Assembly: GCF_004364975.1 (NCBI RefSeq)
Contig: NZ_SOBW01000008.1
Location: 372,001-436,000 of the forward strand
Reading direction: 5' to 3'
Length of the DNA: 64,000 nt
Source of the DNA: Gelidibacter sediminis
GTDB taxonomy: Bacteria > Bacteroidota > Bacteroidia > Flavobacteriales > Flavobacteriaceae
Shown: piece by piece, positions 6,677 through 16,500 of the stretch
Layout: the number at the start of each line of letters is the position of its first letter
Position numbering within the stretch: the first letter of the stretch is position 1
Notes under the pieces: model-generated
What the model saw: the letters and a program-made list of their open reading frames with translations, nothing else
What the model was told of the DNA's origin: nothing
The model's database searches: none
Program-made: the position numbers and the translations under genes

Positions 6677-9068
6677 AATTACGTAAGGGTTTCCCTGTTT
6701 TCAACATGTGCTGAATTCTTTCCAAAGTTTTTCTTTCGGTACACAATGATAAGAAGGCTTCACGCTCCAAATCCAATAAATATTGTTCAGATACTAAGGT
6801 TGGTTCAGATAAATCGCCGCCTGCCATTACATAAGCTAGTTTGTTGGCAATTTTCTGATCATGTTCACTAATGTATTTACTGTCTTCCATTGAGTCTGTT
6901 CCTACTAAGAACATTCCTAAGGCCTGTTTTCCGAGTACTTTAATATCTGTACGTTTTACAGGTTGGGTGTAACCCGCATCTGCCATCAATTTAGCATGTG
7001 CTTTAGCCGTTGCTAACTGTCTATCTTTATTGACCACCACAAGGTCTTTTCCTTTTTGTAAGAGGCCTAAATCAAAAGCTTCGTATGCAGAAGTAGAAAC
7101 TTTTGCCATCCCAATAGTTAAAAAGTATTCTTGAAGTGTATTCAATTCCACATCACCTTTTTTAAAGGTATCCTGAGCACGTAAGGCCATTTCTTTAGAA
7201 CCACCGCCGCCAGGAATAACACCTACACCAAACTCTACAAGTCCCATGTAAGTTTCAGCTGCAGCAACTACCTTATCAGCATGTAATGAAATTTCGCAAC
7301 CGCCACCAAGTGCCATACCATGTGGTGCAGCAATTGTTGGGATAGCAGAATAGCGCATGCGCATCATGGTATCTTGGAAATATTTAATCGCCGCGTTCAA
7401 CTCATCATATTCCTGTTCAGCAGCCATCATAAAGATCATTCCGATGTTTGCTCCAACAGAGAAGTTTGCGGCTTGGTTACCAACCACCAATCCTGCGAAA
7501 TCTTTTTCGGCAATGTCTATCGCTTTATTTAAGCCAGAAAGTACATCACCTCCAATAGTGTTCATTTTAGATTGGAATTCAACATTTAAAATGCCGTCTC
7601 CTAAATCTTCAACCACTACGCCAGAGTTTTTAAAGACTTCTTTCGACTTACGGATGTTATCTAATATGATAAAGGCATCTTGTCCTGGAACTTTCTCTTG
7701 TTGTTTTGATGGAATATCATAGAAAAACGTGTTACCTTCCTTAACAGTGTAGAATGATGTGTTGCCCGATGCAATCATCTCTGTAACCCAAGCTGCAGGC
7801 TCTAAACCTTCCGCTTTCATCAATTCGATTCCTTTTTCTACACCAACAGCATCCCAAATTTGGAAAGGTCCGTGTTCCCATCCAAATCCAGCTTTCATAG
7901 CGTCGTCTATTTTGTAAAGCTCATCGGCGATTTCTGGAATTCTATTAGAAACATAAGCAAACATTGCTGCAAAGTTCTTTCTATAAAATTCGCCTGCTTT
8001 ATCTTTTCCGGAGATTAAAATCGGGAAGCGGTCAACCACCTTATCGACAGTTTTTGTAAGTTCTAAGGTTGCAAATCTTGCAGATTTTTTATCTCTATAT
8101 TCTAAGGTGTTTAGATCCAATGTTCTAATATCCTTGCCTTCTTTTTTGTAGAAACCTTGACCAGTTTTACTTCCCAACCATTTATTTTCCATCATGGTGT
8201 TGATGAAATCTGGTAATTTGAAAAGTTCGTGAGCTTCATCATCTGGACAGTTGTCATAGATGCCATTAGCCACGTGAACTAATGTGTCTAATCCAACAAC
8301 ATCAACTGTTCTGAAGGTCGCCGATTTTGGGCGGCCAATAACCGGGCCGGTTAATTTATCGACTTCTTCCACCGTTAAGTCCATTTCCTTAACTTGATGG
8401 AATAAACTTTGGATTCCAAAAATTCCAATACGGTTTCCGATAAATGCCGGCGTGTCCTTAGCTATTACTGATGTTTTCCCTAAGAATTTTTCTCCATAAC
8501 CATTTAAGAAATCCAACACCTCTTGAGACGTTTTTGGTCCAGGAATGATTTCAAATAATTTTAAGTAACGCGCAGGGTTAAAAAAGTGAGTTCCACAGAA
8601 ATGCTTTTGGAAATCTTCACTTCGGCCTTCACTCATAAAGTGAATAGGAATACCAGAGGTGTTAGACGTAATCAACGTACCAGGGGTTCTGTGTTTTTCA
8701 AGTTTTTCAAAAACTTGCTGCTTAATATCTAAGCGTTCCACAACAACTTCCATAATCCAATCCACATCCTTTACTTTGGCAATGTCATCTTCAAGATTAC
8801 CTGTAGTAATTCTACTTGCAAAAGATTGGTGGTAAATAGGAGAGGGTTTCGATTTTAGTGAGGCGGTCAGAGAATCATTTACAATTCTGTTTCTAACGGC
8901 TTTGTCCTCTAAAGTTAATCCTTTAGCTTTTTCAGCATCGGTCAATTCTCTTGGAACAATGTCAAGAAGCAACACATCCACACCAATATTGGCAAAATGA
9001 CATGCAATACCGCTTCCCATAATTCCGGAGCCAACAATGGCTACTTTTTTTATTCTACGTTTGCTCAT
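6675..9068 (-). CDS. fadN: Bifunctional 3-hydroxyacyl-CoA dehydrogenase / enoyl-CoA hydratase
   Basis: A 797-residue fusion carrying the two middle steps of beta-oxidation. Residues ~7-35 hold the NAD Rossmann motif (VGSGIMGSGIACHFA), followed by the 3HCDH C-terminal domains (NRIGIFGIQS; GWEHGPFQIWDAVG). The crotonase domain occupies about 490-720 (PHGMALGGGCEISLHAD, GVGVIPGGGGSKEMALRA). The dehydrogenase-first order is that of Bacillus FadN and the reverse of E. coli FadB. It is the second gene of the operon, 4 bp after the MarR gene, and so is probably controlled by it. It starts at the ATG at 9066-9068. Confidence 0.92.
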   Translation of the reverse strand: MSKRRIKKVAIVGSGIMGSGIACHFANIGVDVLLLDIVPRELTDAEKAKGLTLEDKAVRNRIVNDSLTASLKSKPSPIYHQSFASRITTGNLEDDIAKVKDVDWIMEVVVERLDIKQQVFEKLEKHRTPGTLITSNTSGIPIHFMSEGRSEDFQKHFCGTHFFNPARYLKLFEIIPGPKTSQEVLDFLNGYGEKFLGKTSVIAKDTPAFIGNRIGIFGIQSLFHQVKEMDLTVEEVDKLTGPVIGRPKSATFRTVDVVGLDTLVHVANGIYDNCPDDEAHELFKLPDFINTMMENKWLGSKTGQGFYKKEGKDIRTLDLNTLEYRDKKSARFATLELTKTVDKVVDRFPILISGKDKAGEFYRKNFAAMFAYVSNRIPEIADELYKIDDAMKAGFGWEHGPFQIWDAVGVEKGIELMKAEGLEPAAWVTEMIASGNTSFYTVKEGNTFFYDIPSKQQEKVPGQDAFIILDNIRKSKEVFKNSGVVVEDLGDGILNVEFQSKMNTIGGDVLSGLNKAIDIAEKDFAGLVVGNQAANFSVGANIGMIFMMAAEQEYDELNAAIKYFQDTMMRMRYSAIPTIAAPHGMALGGGCEISLHADKVVAAAETYMGLVEFGVGVIPGGGGSKEMALRAQDTFKKGDVELNTLQEYFLTIGMAKVSTSAYEAFDLGLLQKGKDLVVVNKDRQLATAKAHAKLMADAGYTQPVKRTDIKVLGKQALGMFLVGTDSMEDSKYISEHDQKIANKLAYVMAGGDLSEPTLVSEQYLLDLEREAFLSLCTERKTLERIQHMLKTGKPLRN

Positions 9069-9072
9069 ATTA

Positions 9073-9525
9073 TTATAAACTATTTTCTTTTTGATTGTAT
9101 ATATTTTTGTTACTAATCATATTATTGATGACTTCAGCCACTTCGTAAAAATGTTTCAGTTGTTCATCCGTTACATTCTTGCGAATCGTATCATTAAAGA
9201 TCAGTACTTTCTCTCTAGAGTAGGCACGCTTTTGTTTTCCAAAATCGGTTAGGAAGATCAAAACGCCGCGTCCATCTTCGGGGTTTGGCTTGCGCTCAAT
9301 CAATCCACGAGCTTCCATAGATTTTAGTGTTCTAGACAAACTTGTAGTTTCCATGCCCATTTTCGGTCCCATAGCGGTAGAAGGTGTTCCTTTTTCAGGG
9401 TCAATACTCAAAAGTGCGAAACCTGTGGCCATGGTGCTGTCAAACTTGGCGGCTTCTTCATTATACATTTTTGTAACTGCTAACCAAGTGGTTTTTAGTA
9501 CATAATCAATGGTCTTATCTTTCAT
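9073..9525 (-). CDS. MarR family transcriptional regulator of the fad operon
   Basis: A 150-residue winged-helix regulator. Residues ~45-110 show the MarR fold: a recognition-helix region (MGMETTSLSRTLKSMEARG) and the wing with RKPNPEDGRGVLIFLT. It is the first gene of the beta-oxidation operon, 4 bp before fadN, so it is expected to be an autorepressor sensing an acyl-CoA or fatty acid (inference). A perfect palindrome, TATGCATGCATA (9563-9574), lies upstream beside a TAnnTTTG promoter element and is the obvious operator candidate. It starts at the ATG at 9523-9525. Confidence 0.88.
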   Translation of the reverse strand: MKDKTIDYVLKTTWLAVTKMYNEEAAKFDSTMATGFALLSIDPEKGTPSTAMGPKMGMETTSLSRTLKSMEARGLIERKPNPEDGRGVLIFLTDFGKQKRAYSREKVLIFNDTIRKNVTDEQLKHFYEVAEVINNMISNKNIYNQKENSL

Positions 9526-9543
9526 TTTAAATCATAAGGAATC

Positions 9544-9574
9544 CAAATATACAAAAATATACTATGCATGCATA
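9544..9574 (-). promoter_or_regulatory. marR-fad operon promoter with palindromic operator candidate
   Basis: On the minus strand TATATTTG (complement of 9544-9551) fits the Bacteroidota -7 element TAnnTTTG. The perfect 12-bp palindrome TATGCATGCATA (9563-9574) sits 12 bp further upstream, where the -33 region should be. A repressor bound there would block initiation. The motifs are visible; the binding is inferred. Confidence 0.5.
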
Positions 9575-9642
9575 ATAAATTACAAAAAATTTAATGAGAT
9601 TTTTACCATAAAAGCAATAGTATAAATACTTGCAATTATTTA

Positions 9643-9669
9643 TTGGTGTGCGTCTTATTTGTACTTTTG
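9643..9669 (+). promoter_or_regulatory. Promoter candidate for the LtaS-like gene
   Basis: TTG at 9643-9645 and TACTTTTG at 9662-9669 (TAnnTTTG) form a -33/-7 pair with a 16-bp spacer, slightly short. Transcription would start near 9676, about 25 bases before the ATG at 9700. The TTG is therefore more likely a promoter box than a start codon. Confidence 0.5.
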
Positions 9670-9699
9670 CCAGCACTATCCATAATCAGAACTATTGGT

Positions 9700-11625
9700 A
9701 TGAGGTTATTTTTTCGAAAACAGGAATATAAGGTGTTGCTATACCGCCTGTTTTTGGTTTATATATTTTATTTTGTAGCGCGGTTTTTATTTTTCGTCTA
9801 TAATTATGACGTTTTAGAGGTGCATTCTGCCGGAGCATTCTTCAAACTGTCGTATTACGGCTTGGCATTTGATACAGCGGCCATATTATATGTCAATTTA
9901 CTTTTTATTTTATTGTCTATAGTGCCATTGCGTGTCACGACCGCACCTTGGTATGGTAAATTTTTAATGGTAGTGTATTTTGTCACCAATTTGGTGGCCT
10001 ACGCGCTTAACTTTGTTGATTTTATATATTACAAATTTAATTTTGCGAGGACAACACTATCAGTTCTAGATGTCGTAAAAAATGAAGGCAATAAAACGGC
10101 GATGTTTTTCAGGTTTATGGTCAGTTATTGGCATGTGTATCTATTATTTATCGTGGTTAGTCTGCTCTGGATCTACTTGTATAAACGTGTAAAACTCCCT
10201 CAAAACCAACAGCATCTTTCCAATAAATCTTATTATATATCATCGGCAATTGCGTTTGTGATTATCGGAACTTTAATTGTAGGTGGAATTAGAGGTGGTG
10301 ATTTCAAAAAAAGCACACGTCCAATCAATTTGGTTGATGCGAGTAAGCACGTCAAAAAAATGGAACAGGCTGATTTGGTACTCAATACGACCTTTGCATT
10401 TATAAGAACCTTTGGAAATAGTAGCTTTAAGAAAGTGGATTACGAAATTAGTGATGAGGAAGTGAAATTCTACATCAAGCCGATTAAGCAGTACGCTACT
10501 AATGTATCAACAAAGCCTAATATAATTGTCATCATTACCGAAAGTATGGGAAGGGAATATATTGGAGCGTTTAATAAGAATTCTGGGATTCCCAATTACG
10601 AAAGTTATACACCATTTTTAGATTCTTTGGCACAGCACAGTCTCATCTTCCCAAATGCATTTGCAAATGGCGCCAAGTCTATTCATGGAATGTCCTCTGT
10701 GTTGTCTGGGATTCCTTCATTTTCCGATGCTTTTACATCGTCAAGTTATTCTAATCAAGAGATTCAGAGTTTGGTTTCAGTAATGAATGATTTGGATTAT
10801 GACACCTCATTTTTTCACGGCGCTCCCAATGGTTCTATGGGCTTCTTAGGATTTAGCAATATTCTGGGATTTGATCATTATTATGGTATGGAAGACTATG
10901 GTCATGATGATGATTATGATGGCAGTTGGGGGATTTGGGATGAACCCTTTATGCAATTTATGAAAACGACTTTAGACAAAAAAACAGAGCCGTTTTTTAG
11001 TACTGTATTTACAGTGTCTTCCCATGAGCCTTTTAATATTCCCGAAAAATACGATGGTAAATTCCCGAAGGGCCATATTGATATGCATGAACCTGTTGGT
11101 TATACGGATTATGCATTTAAACAATTTTTTGAGACTGCGAAAAAGGAACCTTGGTTTGACAATACCATATTTGTGATTACGGCAGACCATTGTAACCAAG
11201 TGTATTATGATGAGTATAATAAAGTAATTAATAGACGTGCAGTGCCAATTTTATTTTATAAATCGGATGGAAGTTTAGTTGGTACTATTGACGAATTGGC
11301 TCAGCAAATTGATATTTATCCAACCCTATTAGATATGATTGGTTACAACAAACCATTTAGAAGTTGGGGTAGGAGCCTAATTTCAGATGATGGTGTTGAA
11401 CCTTTTGTAATTAATCATAACGCCTCTCAATATCATTTACAACGTGGCAATTATATATGTACTTTTGATGGAAAGCGCGCCACAGGGTTTTATGATATTA
11501 ATGATAAAAGCCTTGAGCATAATTTGATTGCGAGCAGAACACCAGATATGGATGCTACCGAATTAGCTTGTAAAGCATTTTTGAAAGATTATTTTGAACG
11601 TATTGTAGATAAAAAATTAAACTAA
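9700..11625 (+). CDS. LtaS-like sulfatase-fold phosphatidylglycerol/phosphoethanolamine transferase family protein
   Basis: A 641-residue integral membrane enzyme. About five hydrophobic segments fill residues 10-210; the rest is an extracytoplasmic alkaline-phosphatase/sulfatase domain. It contains NIIVIITESMGREYIG (metal-binding Glu), GAKSIHGMSS (Ser as probable nucleophile), VSSHEPF and ITADHCN (metal-binding His/Asp). The family includes lipoteichoic-acid synthases and phosphoglycerol or phosphoethanolamine transferases. In a Gram-negative cell the substrate is probably an envelope glycan or lipid, not teichoic acid (inference). The frame is open back to a TTG at 9643, but that codon lies in the promoter; ATG 9700 (MRLFFRKQEYK) is preferred. 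It is divergent from marR. Confidence 0.82.
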   Translation: MRLFFRKQEYKVLLYRLFLVYIFYFVARFLFFVYNYDVLEVHSAGAFFKLSYYGLAFDTAAILYVNLLFILLSIVPLRVTTAPWYGKFLMVVYFVTNLVAYALNFVDFIYYKFNFARTTLSVLDVVKNEGNKTAMFFRFMVSYWHVYLLFIVVSLLWIYLYKRVKLPQNQQHLSNKSYYISSAIAFVIIGTLIVGGIRGGDFKKSTRPINLVDASKHVKKMEQADLVLNTTFAFIRTFGNSSFKKVDYEISDEEVKFYIKPIKQYATNVSTKPNIIVIITESMGREYIGAFNKNSGIPNYESYTPFLDSLAQHSLIFPNAFANGAKSIHGMSSVLSGIPSFSDAFTSSSYSNQEIQSLVSVMNDLDYDTSFFHGAPNGSMGFLGFSNILGFDHYYGMEDYGHDDDYDGSWGIWDEPFMQFMKTTLDKKTEPFFSTVFTVSSHEPFNIPEKYDGKFPKGHIDMHEPVGYTDYAFKQFFETAKKEPWFDNTIFVITADHCNQVYYDEYNKVINRRAVPILFYKSDGSLVGTIDELAQQIDIYPTLLDMIGYNKPFRSWGRSLISDDGVEPFVINHNASQYHLQRGNYICTFDGKRATGFYDINDKSLEHNLIASRTPDMDATELACKAFLKDYFERIVDKKLN

Positions 11626-11627
11626 CA

Positions 11628-11658
11628 AAAAGAGCTTCAATTATTGAAGCTCTTTTTT
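11628..11658. terminator. Bidirectional terminator
   Basis: AAAGAGCTTCAA (11629-11640) and TTGAAGCTCTTT (11644-11655) form a perfect stem with a three-base loop. T-runs follow in both directions, between the convergent LtaS-like gene and the acyl-CoA ligase gene. Confidence 0.9.
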
Positions 11659-11659
11659 G

Positions 11660-13432
11660 TTAAGGTCTGTAAATCTTTTCAATAAGATCTTTGTACATTT
11701 CTTTGATGATTTTTCGTTTCATTTTTAAGGTTGGGGTCAACTGTCCACCTTCAATAGACCATATGTCAGGCGTAATTTCAAAACGTTTCACTTGTTCCCA
11801 CTTTCCAAAATGTTCATTAGCTTCATCAATTTCTCTCTGAATACGCGCAATAACCACGTCTGATTTTATAATAGAGGCATTGTCTAACTTAATATCTTTA
11901 TCTTTCTTTTTAATCCACTCTTTAATAAAATCAAAGTTTGGCTGAATTAAGGCAGCAGGCATTTTCTCACCTTCACCAATGACCATGATCTGCTCAATAA
12001 AACGCGATTGTTTTAACTGATTTTCAATAAGGGCAGGTGCCACATATTTTCCGCCAGAAGTTTTGAACATTTCCTTTTTGCGGTCCGTAATCTTCAAAAA
12101 ACCATCCGCATCAATTTCACCAATGTCGCCGGTATGAAAGAAATCGCCTGTCATGACCTCTTTAGTTTTTTCAGGATCTTTAAAATACCCCAACATCACA
12201 TTTGGGCCTTTAACTAAAATTTCGCCATCAGCTGCAATTTGAACTTCTACTTTTTCTATTATTTTTCCAACGGTGCCTACTCTAAAGCCGCCGTTGCGCA
12301 TGTCGTTTACAGCTATTACTGGAGATGTTTCAGTTAACCCGTAGCCTTCCATAATGGGCATTCCTGCTGCAGCAAAAGTTCGTGTCAATCGGGTTTGTAA
12401 TGCAGCACTACCCGATACCATTAAATCCAACTCGCCTCCAAGTCCTTCTTTCCATTTGCTAAAAATGAGTTTACGGGCTAATTTAAGTTGTGTTTCATAC
12501 CACCAACCGTTGGCGCCGTAAGGTTCATACTTCAGGCCTAGTTCTATAGCCCAAAAGAATAATTTTTTCTTAATTCCTGTTAAATCACTACCTTTGGCTA
12601 CAATTTTATCATAGACTTTTTCATAAAGTCTAGGGACTGCAGTCATCACATTTGGCTTCACTTCCTGTAGATTCTCACTCATTTTATCAATGGATTCTGC
12701 AAAATAGATTTCTACACCACATACTTGATAAAGATATATTACCATGCGCTCAAAAACGTGACACACTGGTAAGAAACTAAGGGATTTAGACTTCCCATTT
12801 TCAAACGGAACACGCTTTTGGCTGGCCAAAACATTAGATACTAAATTGTTATGAGATAACATAACTCCTTTTGGTTTTCCTGTGGTTCCTGAGGTGTAAA
12901 TCAGCGTTGCCAAATCATCTGGTTTTACGGCAGCCATCCGGGCCTCAACCTCCTGTTGATTGCTTTCGTCCTTGCCTAATTCTAAAATTTCATTCCAACT
13001 TTTTTCTCCTTTTACATCATCAAACGTGTAAACTGCTCTTAGTTTTGTGTTGTCTTTAATGGCATTCACTTTAGCCATCACCTCAGCATCAGAAACAAAA
13101 CAGATCACAGATTCAGAGTGGTTAAGGATATACTCATAATCTTGTTCTGAAATTGTAGGGTAGATTGGTGTGTTTTGCGCGCCAATTTGTAGGATTCCAA
13201 TATCCAAAACATGCCATTCTGTTCTGTTATTTGTAGAAATGACGGCAATTTTATCATTGGGTTGGATTCCTAAGCGTAGTAAACCTCTACTTATAGCATT
13301 GGCATTCTCTACATATTCCTTTGATGAAATTGATTTCCATTCGCCATTATATTTAGTAATTAGCGCTTTATCAAGATTATAATTTTCTAATTGATATTTA
13401 GGAATATCAAAAATTCTTGTAATACCTGTCAT
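11660..13432 (-). CDS. Long-chain fatty acid-CoA ligase (AMP-binding)
   Basis: A 590-residue adenylate-forming enzyme that activates fatty acids to acyl-CoA at the membrane. Seen: the P-loop-like A3 motif LIYTSGTTGKPKGVMLSHNN, the A5 motif GYGLTETSP, the A7 region FHTGDIGEIDADGFLKITDR and the A8/A10 lysine region (KKEMFKTSGGKYVAP). Length and N-terminus match the FAA1/FadD15-like long-chain group. The frame is open to a TTG at 13459, but that lies against a TACTTTGC promoter-like stretch; ATG 13432 (MTGITRIFDIP) is the better start. It probably supplies the fad operon 2 kb away. Exact chain length is not readable. Confidence 0.88.
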   Translation of the reverse strand: MTGITRIFDIPKYQLENYNLDKALITKYNGEWKSISSKEYVENANAISRGLLRLGIQPNDKIAVISTNNRTEWHVLDIGILQIGAQNTPIYPTISEQDYEYILNHSESVICFVSDAEVMAKVNAIKDNTKLRAVYTFDDVKGEKSWNEILELGKDESNQQEVEARMAAVKPDDLATLIYTSGTTGKPKGVMLSHNNLVSNVLASQKRVPFENGKSKSLSFLPVCHVFERMVIYLYQVCGVEIYFAESIDKMSENLQEVKPNVMTAVPRLYEKVYDKIVAKGSDLTGIKKKLFFWAIELGLKYEPYGANGWWYETQLKLARKLIFSKWKEGLGGELDLMVSGSAALQTRLTRTFAAAGMPIMEGYGLTETSPVIAVNDMRNGGFRVGTVGKIIEKVEVQIAADGEILVKGPNVMLGYFKDPEKTKEVMTGDFFHTGDIGEIDADGFLKITDRKKEMFKTSGGKYVAPALIENQLKQSRFIEQIMVIGEGEKMPAALIQPNFDFIKEWIKKKDKDIKLDNASIIKSDVVIARIQREIDEANEHFGKWEQVKRFEITPDIWSIEGGQLTPTLKMKRKIIKEMYKDLIEKIYRP

Positions 13433-13494
13433 TGGTTTTGTGAAGTTTAGTCTCTGCAAAGTATGAAATTAAATAGGATTTTCAAATGTAGACC

Positions 13495-13528
13495 AAAAAA
13501 AAGGGATTTTTGTTAACAAAAACCCCTT
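13495..13528 (-). terminator. Terminator after purL
   Basis: AAGGGATTTTTGTT (13501-13514) pairs with AACAAAAACCCCTT (13515-13528) with one mismatch. On the minus strand it runs into eight T residues, 27 bp past the purL stop. Confidence 0.8.
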
Positions 13529-13554
13529 GGTAATCTTAATATGATAACTGAATA

Positions 13555-16500
13555 TTATCTGTTTTCAATCCATTTGCGAGCATTTACAAAGGCCTCTAGC
13601 CAAGGTGAAACGTCATCTTTTCTAGCGTCTGGGTAATGTGCCCAGTTCCACTGAAAAATAGAACGTTCAATATGTGGCATGGTTACCAAATGACGTCCTG
13701 TTGTATCGCACATCATGGCCGTGTTGAAGTCAGATCCATTTGGATTTGCAGGATACCCTTCATAGCCATATTTTGCTACAATCTGATAGTTGCCTTCTGA
13801 TAGTGGTAATTTAAATTTTCCTTCACCATGAGAAATCCAAACCCCCAGTTTGCTGCCTTCCAAAGTTGAAAGCATCACCGAGTTGTTTTTCTGAATTTCT
13901 ACAGATGTAAATCCGCTTTCGTGTTTTTTAGAATCGTTATAGGTCAATTTTCCATGAATTTCATGCTCCGGATTTACCAATTCTAATTCCATCCAAAGTT
14001 GTGCACCATTACAAATACCTACTGAAAGTGTGTCTTCTCTTTTAAAGAAATCCTTGATGACTTTATTGGCTTTCTCGTTGTATTTAATAGCACCTGCCCA
14101 TCCTTTAGCAGAACCTAATACATCAGAATTTGAGAAGCCACCAACAGCACCTAAAAATTGAATGTCTTCTAAGGTTTCACGCCCTGAAATTAAATCGGTC
14201 ATGTGGACATCTTTTACATCAAATCCCGCAAGGTACATGGCGTTTGCCATCTCTCTTTCTGAATTTGAACCTTTCTCACGTAAAATAGCCGCTTTTGGAC
14301 GGTTTTCTGAACCTCTGGCGTTCTCTAATGCTCCCGTAAAATGCTCAGGGAATTTAAATTGTAGGGGTTGATTTTTATAATTATCAAAACGATCTTGCGC
14401 TAATCCGTTGGCTGTTTGCTTCTGATCGAGTAGGAAAGAGGTTTTGAACCACGTATCTCTCAATTTTGAAACAGTTAGATTATAAACATCTGTACCGTTT
14501 AATATGTTCAAGTTGTCGCCTTCAACAACAGTTCCTATTTTGAAAAACTCAATATTTGCGTTAGTCAGGAGGTCTTCTGCGGAAGCGTCAATCGTCTGAA
14601 AAACTAGACCTGCATTTTCAGAAAATAACAGTTTAAAGGAATCTTCTTCACCGATAGTCGTCAGATCCAATTTCGCACCCAAATTGTTATCAGCAAAACA
14701 AAGTTCCAATAAGGTGGTAATCAGTCCGCCTGAAGCCACATCATGGCCGGCAACAATTTGATTGTCCTTAATTAAATTTTGAATTGTGTTGAAAACCGTT
14801 TTTACATACGCAGCTTGTTGAACTTTTGGCGTTTCATCACCAATTTTATTCACAATTTGCGCAAAGGAACTACCACCTAATTTAAAATCGTCTTGTGATA
14901 GATTAATATAGTAAACAGGTCCCGCATCCTTTTTGAAAACAGGCTCTACAACTTTAGTGATGTCGTTACAGTTTGCTGCTGCAGAAATGATTACCGTTCC
15001 TGGAGAAATAACCTCTTCATTAGGGTATTTCTGCTTCATAGAAAGCGAATCTTTTCCTGTCGGAACATTGATTCCTAAGTCGATTGAAAACTCAGAAACT
15101 GCTTTCACAGCTTCGTAAAGACGTGCATCTTCACCTTCATTTTTACAAGGCCACATCCAGTTAGCTGAAAGTGACACACTTTGCAAGCCGTCTTTTAATG
15201 GCGCCCAAATAATGTTAGTAAGCGCTTCAGTAATTCCATTTCTACTTCCCGCTACAGGATCAATTAAACCTGAAATTGGCGAGTGTCCAATGGATGTTGC
15301 CACACCTTCTTTTCCTTTATAATCTAAAGCCATTACCGCCACGTTGTTCAGGGGTAGTTGCAATGGACCGGCACATTGCTGTTTTGCAACTTTACCGCCA
15401 ACACAACGGTCAACTTTATTGGTAAGCCAATCTTTACTTGCTACAGCTTCCAACTGTAATAATTGGTCTAAGTAATCGTTAAATTTATCTTTAGCATAGG
15501 TAACCGCTTCGTAATTACGGGTAACCGTTGTATCTGTCATTATTGTTTTTGGAGAACTTCCAAACATGTCTGCCAAATCTAAATCCATTGGTTTTGCTCC
15601 TGTGGTTTTAGACTCAAACGTAAATCGGTTATCTCCGGTCACATCTCCAACAGTATACATTGGGGAACGCTCACGATCAGCTATTTTTTGTAAAGTTTCT
15701 ACGTGTTTTTCAGCAATGACCAAGCCCATTCGTTCTTGCGATTCATTACCGATGATTTCTTTTGCCGAAAGGGTAGGGTCGCCCACAGGTAATTTATCTA
15801 AATCGATAAGTCCGCCAGTTTCTTCAACCAATTCGCTCAAACAGTTTAAATGTCCGCCAGCACCATGATCATGTATGGAGACGATAAAGTTTTCGTTACT
15901 TTCAACCATTCCACGAACCGCGTTTGCAGCACGTTTTTGCATCTCAGGATTGGAACGTTGAACGGCATTTAAAGTGATTCCTGTAGAAAACTCTCCAGTA
16001 TCAGCAGAAGATACCGCAGCACCACCCATACCAATACGGTAGTTTTCACCACCTAAAATAACAACTTTATCACCAGTTTTAGGGCTGTCTTTTAAAGCTT
16101 GATCCGCTTTTCCATACCCTATTCCTCCTGCTTGCATGATGACTTTATCATAGCCTAACTTACGTGCGGACCCTTCGGCTTCGCTTAGCGTGCTATCCAA
16201 GTTTTCGTCATGCTCAAACGTCAAAATTGAACCGCAAATTAACGGTTGACCAAATTTGTTTCCAAAATCGGAAGCACCATTACTTGCTTTTATTAAGATA
16301 TCCATAGGCGTTTGGTACAACCAAGGACGCGCATCCATTTTTTGTTCCCAAGGACGGTTTTCTTCCAATCTTGAATAAGAGGTCATATACACAGCAGTTC
16401 CTGCCAATGGCAAAGAACCTTTTCCTCCTGCGAGTCTGTCTCTAATCTCTCCGCCCGAACCAGTTGCAGCACCATTGAAAGGCTCTACAGTAGTTGGGAA

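Noticed and set aside
7357-7722. A 121-codon plus-strand frame opposite fadN
   Set aside because: It is an antisense shadow of the crotonase domain with no independent coding features.
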